Shown here: positions 1-10,999 of the stretch, in pieces
Layout: each line of letters opens with the position of its first letter
Position numbering within the stretch: the first letter of the stretch is position 1
From: Drechslerella dactyloides
Lineage: Eukaryota; Ascomycota; Orbiliomycetes; Orbiliales; Orbiliaceae
Assembly: GCA_020064725.1 (NCBI GenBank)
Contig: JAGTWJ010000019.1
Span: forward strand, 1 to 64,000
Length of the DNA stretch: 64,000 nucleotides
Reading direction: 5' to 3'
Made by a program: the position numbers and the translations under genes
Notes under the pieces: model-generated
Database searches by the model: none
What the model saw: the letters and a program-made list of their open reading frames with translations, nothing else
What the model was told of the DNA's origin: nothing

Positions 1-124
1 CTAACCCTAACCTAACCTAACCTAACCCTAACCCTAACCTAACCCTAACCTAACCTAACCTAACTAACCTAACTAACCTAACCTAACCCTAACCCTAACC
101 TAACCCTAACCTGTAACCTGTAAC
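1..124. repeat. Telomeric repeat tract
   Basis: The C-rich strand runs 5' to 3' from base 1 as a mixture of CCCTAA, CCTAA and CTAA units, ending in two CTGTAACC variants at about 110-124. Read on the other strand this is TTAG(1-3). Its position at base 1 and its orientation fit a left chromosome end. The unit length is irregular, unlike the uniform TTAGGG usual in Pezizomycotina, and the last units are degenerate, as expected at the telomere-subtelomere junction. Confidence 0.95.
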
Positions 125-3100
125 CTTAATGTTATATAGAATAATATAGATATTAACCTTCCCGGCGGCTGTTGCGGACTTTGTACGGGCTGGGTATTTC
201 GCCGAAATCCGTGCATCCATCCCTCCTAGGTTGGAGGTTCTAAGCAAAACAGCAGTATCACTTGGAATAAACTCATAGGATGGTTCAGCATCACCTGTCC
301 AACCCTCAGGAAAGGAACTTTTACTATCCACAAATACCAAGATCATAACCGTTCTAGCTTTCCAGGCAACAGCCTCATCAAAATCGCCATGATAGTGGCT
401 TGCCAGTACATGTTATTGAGTTCTTCTCTAAACCCAATCTCACACCGGAGGAATATGTCAGGGAATTAGGTTTGTTATCGCAGAAAACAAGAATGCTCTG
501 ACAAATGCAAATGTCGACATATTCGAATTATCCCGAACAATATCTTATGGCTCTTTGGAAACGGCAAGAAAAACAAGACATCCTGATTTCCTAAATTGTG
601 ACTTATCTTATTTTAAGGGATGTTTTGTGTTATTGCGCATGCAGAAGCAGCCATATACAAGAGGCAGCTATTGCCGGGTCACGACTCTGTTTAAGAGGGA
701 GGCTGGTAGCGAGCTTAGTAAGCTCGCTACCCCTTAATCCCCTTTTCTCACAGAGCCCTCTCTACATCACCAATGAGAACATCAACTCTAGGAGAGACCT
801 ACATACCTCTGTGCAGACAGAGCCATTGTCGATACACACCGCAATTACATATTGGAAGAATGACCGGCGAATGGATTTAATCTCTGCTTTAAGTGTTGAT
901 GCGATTAAAAACGTGTTAGTGGCATTTTTTGAGATAACTACTAAGTACAAGTTGTGAACAAACATCTAAACTCAGATAGTACCCTCACCAACACGGGGCC
1001 AATAACTACATACCAGGCAAGATCTATATCAAAATATTTTGAATAGTTCCAGAATTAATACTGGTTCTACAATATAGCCCGCTCGTAATGACCGATTCCA
1101 ACAACCACATGCCGACCACAATCCCTCTTGTGTCACTAGCGCCTGGCCAGCCGAAGTACCGACCATGTCGACGGCACCCGGCCCTATCCTGCCAAGACCC
1201 AGACTCCGCTGCCATCACAACTCCAGTATAGCGCCATCAGCCTTTCTCCCGCCGACTCAAACGCTTCCCCGAACGACGCCTACCCTGCACATATCAACAT
1301 CACCACCACCACTTCCACATCGCCAAAGCCCTAGGGAGGCTCCTTCGGCGAAAACCACGCTAGCCAAGATCGCAGCCGTCGAAAAGGGCGGAACAGCACG
1401 CTCCTCCCGGCTTAGGACGGGTCAACCCCCTCGTCAAACGAATACCCATTACAGTCCGCCCGGCCGAAAGCATAGCGAAAATGTGAGGATGGAATGTTTA
1501 GAGCGTAGTGGGGGAACACGAAGGGTTTGTTCACGCGTATTGTACGCAGAGACGTAGAGTAACGGGTCCTGTGGGATATCTCTCTATGGAGTGGTGTGAT
1601 TTAGGGGGCATAAAGAAGGGTTGTTGGGGTTGTGCAGGCAGCGGTGGAGAGGTCGTGGCAGGTATGTTTATCTTTCTCTTTCCTTCATATTTTACTTCTT
1701 CTTCTAGTGTTTTGAAGCTGTTGTTTTTCTTGGTAGAGGATGCAGTAAGCTAATAGTATGGTATTACATCAAGATGGTGGCTAGCGTAACAGGGGTTGGC
1801 ACGGATGTACTACGGCATCCGCGTCTGACGGCGAGATGGAACAACAAAGCCCAGCTAGCGGACGATAATTCACAACAAGTTAAGGCCGGATAACAGTGCG
1901 CCGCTACACATCCCCTATCTACGCTTTCAGGTTGTGCGACGTCGGCGCTAACGATTATATTCCGGGATCGTATTAATAGCAAAGACGGCCGGCGATATCC
2001 GTGCGTGTTTGCAAATCCACATGGAACCAGGGAGGTCAGTGTGATGGCTAAAGTGGGAACATGACAGCTTCATCGCCGGCGAGCGTAGCAACTGTAATAT
2101 CCTCAAGATCTCGATGGATCTCAAGACACTGAAAATCCCGTTGTTCGGTCAATTTATCATGGTGGAGAATTTTTCCGCGGGAGCGTGCCCTGTGAATGCA
2201 CACTCGGCTAGTCAGGGGTGTCATATTCCAGATGGCGCCCATTCTAACCGAAATAGATATGTGTGCATAAGATCGATAGTGGCCGCTATGTCGTCGCACT
2301 CGAAGTAGAATGGCTTGTGGATCCGGTTCTGGAGTCGTGAGTTTGTTTATGCTTTTTTGATCTAGACTGTGATGCTTACGTGGTAACTCTCTGCTATGCT
2401 AAAATATTCCTTCAAACGTATAATGCTGAAATCTTTGGATGGCTGATGGCTAGATTCCCGCCCATGCGTCTCGGCGATGGCTCACAATGTAACAGGCATG
2501 TATAATGCACACGACTGGCGGCAGCTGCCGTATATTTTGTATGGGTATGCGGGAATTGGCGACCAAGAATATACGTGATTTTGATCGGCTGGGGCTGGTG
2601 CTTTTAGTCTGGCTGGGGCATAAGTTTGGCGTGGCCATTTTCGTAAACTTGACATGTGCATGCGCGCGTATGTAAGTCTTGGAATTCTAGCACATTTGCG
2701 TGGCTTTTGCGGGGTCGCAGGCATGGAAACTAGGCGTTGAAAGAAGGGTTATAGGAACTGGTCTAATACATCCAGCCTCTAAAGGTTTATTTATTTAGCG
2801 CTATTAAGGTAAACTTTAGTTCAATCCTGAGGCGCCTTTTAATATTCACAGGGTGCAAAGGTCGACTGTATTACGAGCAAGCACTCTTCATACGTCTTCA
2901 TGGCTGACGGCGGCCTCGAGCACCCTGTATAATGCAGGCCGGATAGTTCGTATATTGCTTTTATCTATTCTAAGGACTATATAATATGGACAGAAGACGC
3001 GTCACCTTCAGTATGTTAAATACAAAACCACCAACTACCAATCTGGGATCGAGGCCATACGTTGGCCCAAGCACTAACTCTCTCACTTCTGTGTGCGGCA

Positions 3101-3298
3101 GCTAGAATTATTCGAGTTTCATATAATTTAGTCTTGACGGTATGACTATTTGAACTGCCACCAGGCTATCTTAAACTTTGCGCAATATCGGTCTTATACA
3201 GTAGCGATCGATATATAGTACAAGCCCCTACGCTTTGAGGGAATAGGGCGACAGGGAACTCATTACCAAATCCGCTTTGTCAGTCCACAATATTCTCT
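125..3298. other. Subtelomeric spacer without a credible gene
   Basis: Base composition is mixed here, clearly richer in GC than the block after 4.5 kb. Open frames exist (the longest forward ones are about 119 residues from 598 and 130 residues from 1165), but they overlap frames on the opposite strand, are low in complexity (the frame at 1165 is rich in Pro, Ser and Thr) and show no recognisable domain. Decayed gene fragments are possible but I cannot identify any. The one structured feature is a perfect palindrome at 705-731. Confidence 0.6.
705..731. repeat. Perfect 27-bp palindrome (hairpin) in subtelomere
   Basis: Arms of 13 bases (GGTAGCGAGCTTA and its exact complement) flank one central G. 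Similarity between the arms extends weakly outwards, with CTCTGT at about 685-690 facing ACAGAG at about 750-755, so the whole structure may be an imperfect inverted repeat of about 70 bp. Function is unknown. It could be the terminal hairpin of a decayed mobile element or a chance structural motif. Confidence 0.75.
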
Positions 3299-4468
3299 AT
3301 GAAATCTTCCGCCCTTACGGCCCTAGTGGTTGCGGTCACAACTTCTCTTTCCTTCGTAACAGCGCTTCCTACGGATATAACAACCAACCTTATCCGCTCT
3401 CCGGCAGCGATTTTTGGACACAAACGGCATGCTAAGCGGGACCAACCCCCCATTTCCTTTTGCTTCAGTTTTGATGGCCAGACCGCTTCTATCTCTGCGC
3501 CTACGAGCGTACAGATAGGCCAAAGGACGGGCGGCACGGATCTCCCGAGCTGTCTACAACAATGCGTTAATAATAACGTAAATCGCAAAAACTCGTTCTG
3601 CGCGGCCGTAAATTTCTTCGTTCAAAAAGTACCGAGGGCTGATAGTCCCACTGGCTATATCTACAACAAAATATGCTTCCTCTACAATGCGCCAGTAACG
3701 ATCTCGCAAGCTACAAATAAAGGTTCATCAGGCAAATCAGTATCCGACTCAACCGTATATATTAACAGCGATGGACTGAATATTAAAGGATTCAAAGTTG
3801 CTTGCCTTAAGGACAAAGTTGTCCCGAATCTCGACGTCAACATGGGTGCCTCAGCAACACTAGCTGATCCCACGCCAGCTGGTTGTGCCGCATTTTGCAG
3901 CGAACGAACACTCTTCGGATGGAATGAGGCTGCCATACTTGCTTCGTCTGATCCGGAAGCTGGCCCATATTCATACTCAGCATGCAACTCCTTTATTCTA
4001 TACACAGTGTATCCTACCAGCGGTCCTCCTACGACAGTTTGCGTCATTTTTCAATCCGCACTTACGTATGCTCCGGATGATCCTGCACTTGTGACTTACA
4101 GTGGACCTGGTCCCATCCTCAGTGCACCCTTGGATGGAATTGCTCGAAATTCGTTCCTTTACACACGTCTGGGTGTTGCAACCGATCCATGTGGATCAAC
4201 TCCTGTAATTAATCCGCCATGCGCTCCAGGTGATGCAAGCATAAGATCTGATTGTGTTCCGTGCGTTCCAAAAGATAAAAGGCCTACATGCGATCCATGT
4301 CATCTATATGATCTAGATCCACAAGACCCTAATGCTTACTATAAAGACAATGATCTATTCGCAACATGTAATGCAAGATGGGGCGATGCCAACGGTAATG
4401 CAGACTCCTCTTGTAGAGTGGGCCTCATGCCCTATTATATTGGCTCTACTCCTTCCGACGACATCTAG
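3299..4468 (+). CDS. Secreted cysteine-rich protein, function unknown
   Basis: This is a single-exon gene of 389 codons. Residues 1-23 form a typical signal peptide: Lys at position 2, a hydrophobic stretch, and a small-residue cleavage region near TALP. A dibasic KR at 46-47 (AKRDQ) looks like a Kex2-type processing site, so the mature chain may start near residue 48. Cys pairs spaced as CLQQC and, about 100 residues later, CAAFC sit in two similar segments that resemble PAN/apple- or WSC-like adhesion modules, but I cannot assign a family. The C-terminal 90 residues are rich in Cys, Asp and Pro (CVPCVPK, CDPCHLYDLD). The protein is probably secreted or wall-associated. It is the only intact gene between the telomere and the transposon block. 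A short secreted, Cys-containing product in this position is effector-like, but that is inference only. Confidence 0.8.
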   Translation: MKSSALTALVVAVTTSLSFVTALPTDITTNLIRSPAAIFGHKRHAKRDQPPISFCFSFDGQTASISAPTSVQIGQRTGGTDLPSCLQQCVNNNVNRKNSFCAAVNFFVQKVPRADSPTGYIYNKICFLYNAPVTISQATNKGSSGKSVSDSTVYINSDGLNIKGFKVACLKDKVVPNLDVNMGASATLADPTPAGCAAFCSERTLFGWNEAAILASSDPEAGPYSYSACNSFILYTVYPTSGPPTTVCVIFQSALTYAPDDPALVTYSGPGPILSAPLDGIARNSFLYTRLGVATDPCGSTPVINPPCAPGDASIRSDCVPCVPKDKRPTCDPCHLYDLDPQDPNAYYKDNDLFATCNARWGDANGNADSSCRVGLMPYYIGSTPSDDI

Positions 4469-4860
4469 TAGTTAAGGGAGCACTCAGCGTACAGAGATAG
4501 GGAATAGCATGTCGCATAAAGTACTAACATACTATATCAATCTTGCCATCTATTGTTTTGGATTCCGGTAGCCGCATCTATCGAGATTTAATTGGAAATT
4601 TAAAAGCTTCGGGTGGCCCTAGCTGATGAATGATGAGTTATTTGTTTCTAGTAAATGATATAGTATGGTTTGAACAAAAAACCAAACCAATCTAAACTGC
4701 GCTTAGTAAATTACTTTGGTTATAGTTTAAATTAATTTGGTTTTATAGAAACTATATCTAAATAGATTAATTATCTATAAATTAAAACTATAAATCTAAA
4801 AAGTCTTGAAATAAACCAAAAATGATTTAAAAAAACTTATAGAGTAGTGTGAGAGCCTTT
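4469..4860. other. Transition from gene to AT-rich repeat block
   Basis: The first 150 bases after the stop codon have mixed composition. From about 4640 the sequence becomes AT-rich. There is no gene, RNA or clear repeat end until an LTR starts at 4861. Confidence 0.6.
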
Positions 4861-6166
4861 TGTTATATTTTGGCCTAGAACTGGGTTGAATGTACTTTAT
4901 TCTGAAGTCTCTGATTTTTAGTTGTTATTGTATGGGGTTTTTAATAGAGGAAGATAAGTATATATTAAATATAATAATAACTATAGAATAAAATATATAA
5001 TAATAATAATAAATAGATTATTTATTAAGATATTATAATTTAAATATTAATTAATAGTTTTTAAAAGAGAAGTTATTAGTCCTAAAATAAAATATATTAA
5101 ATATATATATAATATCTTAATATGTAAAATAATAAAGATGTATTAATATATTGTTTAAATAGCTTATAGTTTATAACTTTATTAAAAGATAATTTATAAT
5201 TTATAATCTATAATTTATTATATATTTTTGATTTATCTGTAGTAGTTATTATTTTTTCAAAATAATAATAATAATAATGATTTTTTATAATAATATCTTT
5301 TTATATAATATAGGATTTTATGTAGTTTTGTTGTTTGTGTAGTTTTGTTATTTGTATAGTTGGGTATATTATGTAGGGAGGTGGTTTATGTAGAATAAGT
5401 CTATATAGATGTGTATTTTGTATGTGTTACACTTCGGCCCAGAACCGGGTCGAACGCACTTCACTCTGAAGTCCCTGACTCTTAGTTGCTACTGTACAGG
5501 TTCTTAATAATAGAAGATAAATATATAATAAGTATAATAGTAATTGTTAAAATAAAATATATAATAATAATAATAAATAGATTAGTTATTAAAATATTAT
5601 AATTTAAATATTGATTGATAATTCTTAAAAAAAAAGTTATTAATTTTAAGATAAAATATACTAATTATATATATAATATTTTAATATATAAAATAATAAA
5701 AATATATTAATATATTATTTAAATAATTTAATACTTATTTTATTCTATATTTAGATAAATATTGAGTATTTTAAATATTAAATACTTATATAACTATAAG
5801 TTATTATAGTAATTTCTGCTTAAAAAAAATATTATAATGATAATATTCTTCTGTAATAATATTTTTCTATATAATCCAGGATTCTATATAGTTTTATTGT
5901 TTATATAATTTTGTTATTTATATAGTGGGGTATATTATATAAGTTAATGGTTTATATAAAACAAATCTATATAAATATATATTTTGTATAGAAGTCTATT
6001 CTATATAATATATAGATATATTATTACTTTGTATACTATGTGGACTGGGTGTCTGTATGGGAATCCAGTCTGTATAGGATGTTCAGGTGTTGCGCTGTTA
6101 TCCCATAACAGTATGGGAATCTGGTTTGTATAGGATATTTGGGTGTTGTGTTGTTATTTTATAATA
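4861..6166 (-). repeat. Old Ty3/gypsy LTR (3' LTR of a minus-strand copy), split by another LTR
   Basis: It starts TGTTATATTTTGGCC and ends in a decayed TTTTATAATA. These match the ends TGTTACACTTCGG and CCCATAACA of better preserved copies in the window if C-to-T changes are allowed. It belongs to the LTR subtype that carries repeated TAATCTATAA-like stretches (about 5185-5215), shared with the LTRs at 6793 and 44263. A second LTR at 5425-6110 interrupts it. The adjoining sequence from 6167 reads on the minus strand as a decayed A-rich polypurine tract, which makes this the 3' LTR of a minus-strand element. Confidence 0.8.
5425..6110 (-). mobile_element. Solo LTR (686 bp) inserted in the older LTR, TSD GTATG
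   Basis: The ends are TGTTACACTTCGG and CCCATAACA. The 5 bases GTATG stand directly before (5420-5424) and after (6111-6115), so this is an independent insertion. It is the same length as both LTRs of the full-length element at 9127-18511. It keeps many CG and CA sites that are mutated in the host LTR, so it is younger or less affected by RIP. With no internal region left, it is best explained by LTR-LTR recombination. Confidence 0.9.
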
Positions 6167-6792
6167 TTATTATTTTTTTATAAGAATTAGTGGTATATTA
6201 ATTTAGATATAAATATAAATAGTATAGAATAAAATGGTATAGGTTTTTTGTATATAATATAATTAAATAATTTAAATAATATAACTTTTAATTAAATAGT
6301 TTTTTTATTATGTTTTTTTTTTTTTATAATTAATTTTTTTTAATATAATTTTTTTGTTAGTATGTTTTCTGATTATTATAAAAAATCTATTTTTAAATAT
6401 TATTTTAAATAAGTTTATTAAATTAAAAAATAGGATTATTATCTTATTGTTATATATAAGTTTTGTAATAAAAAGGATATTAATTACTTTATTTTTTTAA
6501 TTTAAAATTAAAAATATATATTTTATATTTATTTTAATATTAGTTATATTATAATTTTTGAGTATAAGTTTTATTTTTTTTTTAAATTCTTTTGTTAATA
6601 AATATTAATATAATTATAGTTAATTAAATCTTTAGTTAAATTTTTTTTTAAAAAAAAAGAAATTAAAATCTTTAGAGATTAAATAGGCTGAGTTTTTAAA
6701 AACTATTTTTAAAATTATTAAAATATTTTTATAGATTTTTTGTATTAAAAAAAAGATATTATTTCTAAATAATAAATTAAATAAGATAATAT
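6167..6792 (-). mobile_element. Internal remnant of the oldest Ty3/gypsy copy
   Basis: This AT-rich stretch aligns by eye with the sequence just inside the left LTR of the full-length element (from 9813): both have ATTAGT(G/A)GTATA followed by GATATA(A/G)(A/G)TATAAATA. It ends where the plus-strand gypsy element starts, at the duplicated target AATAT. The same remnant resumes at 46672 on the far side of the nested block. No coding capacity remains. Confidence 0.7.
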
Positions 6793-7097
6793 TGTTATGG
6801 AATAACAACGCAACACCCAAATATCCTGTACAGACCAGACTCTCATACAGACACCCAGTTTACATAGTATATAAAGTAATAGTATATCTATATACTATAT
6901 AAAATAGATTCTTATATAGGATGTATGTTTATATAGACTTGCTTTATATAGATAATTAATTTATATAGTATATTTAATTGCACAGGTAGTAGGACTACTT
7001 AGATAATAAGATTATATAGAATCTTGTATTATATAAGAAAATATTATTATAAAAAAATATTACTATTATTATTTTTTTTCTAGAATAACAGCTATTA

Positions 7098-8989
7098 ACG
7101 TATTCCACAAGCGAGCGGACCACACAAGCGAGCGGACCACCTCAACACCCCACCCCAGCAAAAACACCAGCTTCACGGCTACACTGCTATTACACTGGGC
7201 TACATATATGCTAGTTTGCTTGGTTATATGTTTAAGATGTCTGCTGGTATGTTCGAATGTTATGCCCAGGTTTACTATAATTGTTGTAGTGAATTATCTT
7301 TTCAGAGGTGGCCTCTGGCTGGGGGCTGCTTTGATGGTTTAGATGTTTTATCTGTTTACCTTGTTTACTTATAGTATTATTATCTAGGATTTTATTAGCC
7401 TGGTGTATGGTAAGTGTGCCTCTATGTTGTATGTGTTGTTTTTTTGTTTGCTGGTGCTTGCTTAATATCTTATTAGTAGAGTGTAGTGTTGTGTTCTTTG
7501 CTTGTATAAATGCTAGTTGGTGTATTATTATCTACACCCCTTTAGTGAATTAATCTACAGTAACTAGTAATGATGTTGGAGAGTTATCTTGATACTGGGT
7601 AATCTGGTTTTTGATGAGTTCTGATTGTAGGTTAGTTTTTAAAGGATTTATTAAAGTTTTTGTTGTCCAGGTGGTTGCTGTATTTGTGGTATTAGGATGT
7701 GAATTCATTAGGATAGACACTGGCAGCTGCACATCTAGTTTTAAGAAGACCCTGTCAAGATCATAAGATACAATACCAGCTCCAGCAAAGCTACTATATA
7801 TATTCTTAGGTATTATTACAGTAGTAAATGCCTTGTGGAACCTAGAGAGGAACTCTAGCTTGCTGATATGGTTGATATGCGTACATATCAAATCCTCCAC
7901 CTAGTGACTATATGCCTGCTTTAATGGCCTAAAGCACCTAATATCTAACAACTAAAGAAAATGTAAAAAATATAACAGCATACAGATTGTAATAATCTTG
8001 TACTCTTAATAGTAAAACTCAAAAGATACTGAATAGTAGCTATTATGGCCATCTAGGACTAATAGCCAGTAGTCTAAAATGTAGTATCACACTATAAAGT
8101 GGTTGAAATACTTTAACCACTCTACAGCAACCTTATTTATTGTCTAGCTATTATCAGAGAGTATAATAACCTAGTTATTTGGTAAATTGGTCTCTGTATA
8201 CCAGCTAGCTAGGTGGTGTTGGCCAGCTAGGATAATAAATAGCAGTACTATCCAACCTTCCACACCTATTTCCTAAATAACTGTTACCCATTCACAATTC
8301 CCAGGCTATGCCAGCTTAGCTTTATCGCGTATTTCAACTCCTGTAACAACCATAGTTGTAGAAATCATGCCCATTACAAAGCCTATCTCATCAAAGTTAT
8401 AGATATTACTATCCATAATACCATACTTTGCTTTTATTATTTGTAAAAGTTGAAACCACTTTTGAATAAAGTCCAGGTCTTCACATTTAACTCACTGATA
8501 GTCATACTTTTTAGACAGACACATCTGGAGCTCTAAGCAGTGTTTTACAAAGTTTGCCACCCAATTCTTACTGATATGTTGTATGCTATTGCCAGCACAC
8601 ATCAACAACAGCTAGTTGACCATATCTTCCACATTACCTAACCTAAAATGAAAAGACCACACAAACAGCTCAAATATATACTAAACAATAACATCCTCTT
8701 TTAATTTTATAAGGTTTTGTGATTTAAAAGTACTATCTGTTTTTAAAATACAGCCATTATACCAGTATAATAGAGTAGTATAAGGGATATCATAAAGCTT
8801 AGTAGTAGCTCAAATACTTAATTTTTAATTTTTTTCCAGAACTTTAATAGTTAGAATAACTTGGGATTCAGTCATAGTGGCAGCCATAATAGTGGTTGTG
8901 GAGGTAATATGGTGCGGAAGAGGAGTGGTCGCACCGGTATTGAGAGGTGGTCCGCTCGCTTGTGTGGTCCGCTCGCTTGTGGAATACGT
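7098..8989 (-). mobile_element. Fot1/pogo-like DNA transposon, 1892 bp, TA target (copy 1, GGACCAC type)
   Basis: The element starts ACGTATTCCAC and ends GTGGAATACGT, flanked by TA on both sides (7096-7097, 8990-8991). The terminal inverted repeats are about 46 bp. Each contains two copies of AAGCGAGCGGACCAC spaced 17 bases apart. TA duplication, size and the coded protein fit the Fot1/pogo group of the Tc1/mariner superfamily. This is the best preserved copy in the window; see the transposase entry. Confidence 0.92.
7550..8887 (-). pseudogene. Fot1/pogo transposase, broken by about a dozen stops
   Basis: Reading from ATG at 8887 to the stop at 7550 gives one unbroken frame of 446 codons interrupted by about 12 TAG/TAA codons and no frameshift. 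The N-terminus (MAATMTESQVILTIKVLEKN) is the psq-type helix-turn-helix start of pogo transposases. The DDE_1 core has Asp near residue 166 (NFDEIGF), Asp near 279 (LVLDGHNS) and Asp near 315 (a decayed LQPLDIGCF-type motif), giving DD35D spacing. The C-terminal 116 codons (7550-7900) are open and include SYDLDRVFLKLDVQLP, a family hallmark. The stops sit where CAG, CAA or TGG is expected, as C-to-T/G-to-A mutation would produce. When intact it would cut and paste its element at TA. Confidence 0.9.
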
Positions 8990-9126
8990 TATAATAAATT
9001 AAGACTATATAATAGATTATAGATTATAGATTATAGATTAATTTTTAATAGAGCTATAAATTATAAGCTATTTAAATAATATATTAACATATTTTTATTA
9101 TTTTATGTATTAAGATATTATATATA

Positions 9127-9812
9127 TGTTACACTTCGACCCAGGGCTGGATCGAATATACTTTACTCTGAAGTCCCTGATTCTCAGTTATTATTATACA
9201 GATTCTTAATAGTAGAAGATAAGTATATATTAAATATAATAATAATTATTAGAATAGAATATATAATAATAATAATAAATAAACTAGTTATTAAGATATT
9301 ATAATTTAAATATTAATTAATAGTTTTTAAGAAAAAAACTATCAATTTTAAAATAAAGTATACTAATTATATATATAATATTTTAATATATAAAATAGTA
9401 AAAATATATTAATGTATTATTTAAGTGGTTTAGTATTTATTTTACTTAGTATTTAGTTAAGTATTAAGTATCTTAAATACTAAGTACTCATATGATCATA
9501 AGTTATTACAGTAGTTTCTATTTAAAAAGAAATATTATAATAATAATATTCTTTTATAATAGTATCCTTCTATATAGTCTAAGATTTCATATAATTATAT
9601 TATTTATATAATTTATTACCTATATAGTAGGGCATACTATATAGGTTGATGGTTTATATAGAATAAATCTATATAATTATATATTTTATATAGGAGTTTA
9701 TTTTATATAGTATATAAATATATTATTACTTTATATACTATGTGGATTAGGTATTTATATAAAAATCTAGTTTATATAAGATATCTAGGTATTATATTAT
9801 TATTTTATAATA
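9127..9812 (-). repeat. 3' LTR of full-length gypsy element
   Basis: The ends are TGTTACACTTCGACCC and a decayed TTTTATAATA. It is 686 bp, the same as its partner at 17826-18511. Decay differs between the two LTRs: this one lost the CCCATAACA end, the partner lost the TGTTACAC end, so each has been mutated independently since insertion. Confidence 0.88.
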
Positions 9813-10999
9813 TTATTCTCTTTTTCTATAAAAATTAGTAGTATACTAATTTTAGATATAGGTATAAATAATATAAAATAAAATAATATAGGTTTTTTAT
9901 ATATAGTATATTTATATAATCTAAATAATATAATTTTTCTATTAAATAGTTTTTTTGTTATATTTTCTTTTCTTTCTATAATTAATTCTTTTTAATATAA
10001 TTTTTTCTATTAGTATACTTGTTAATTATTACAAAAAATCTTTTACTAATTGTTATTTTAATTAGATATAGATAATTAAGAGATATTTAATAATTTTTAT
10101 AATAACATATAAGTTTTATATATCTAGTTTATATATTTATAAAATAAATTTAAATATTAATAAAAAATGTTTTATCTATATATATTAAAAGTATTATTAT
10201 ATTTTTTTTAATCTAAGTAGGTAGTTTTTTTTATCTAATTCTTATATTAATAGTTTGTTTGATTTATTCTAGTAGAGTATACTCTTAAGATTATTAATTA
10301 TAAATATAAAAAATTATAGAAGATTAAGTAAAATTAATCTTAATTTTTCCAAGAATTATTATTATTAGTTAGGAAATTAGTAACTGTTTAAATAAAAATA
10401 ACTTATCTTTATTAAGAATTAAATACTACTTCTTTAAAAATAAAAGCTGTTTTTAAAAAGAAGAAAATTTTAATTAAAAAATAAAAGAATTTTAAAAAAG
10501 AAGTTAATATTTCTTTATTTAAGATCAAAGATCTAGAGTTATTTAATTTCAAAACTTTTCTAAATAATAATATTATAAATCTTAATATTTAATATAATAT
10601 CTTTTTAATATATATATATTACTAAATATAACTAGTACTAATTTATACTATATTATATATATATTTTTAAAAATTATTCTATAAGATTCTATTATATAAA
10701 AAAAAAAAAAATAAAAATAAGTTATTAATAATATTTTATTTTTTTGTTATTTTTATTCTTTTATCTTTTTTTTGTTATAATAATAGTGTATTTTGTTTGT
10801 TTTAATTGTTAATAGGTGCTAGCTTTTAAGCTGGCTATATTGTGTTTTTGTTTTGAGATTAGAATAAATACTAATATTTTAAATAAGGTTGTTTATTGTT
10901 GTGATGGTGTATATAAGATTATAAATAAGTTAGTTTATATTTTAGAAAAGGATAAGTTTTGTGTGTGTGTAAGTTTTTTATATTTAATAGTAGTTTTAA

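Noticed and set aside
705..731. Helitron 3' terminal hairpin
   Set aside because: The hairpin is followed by CCCTTAATCC, not by CTRR within 10-12 bases, and no helicase gene is near.
1165..1557. 130-codon frame in the subtelomere
   Set aside because: Composition is low complexity (Pro, Ser, Thr, Arg), the other frames over the same stretch are similarly open in part, and no domain is visible.
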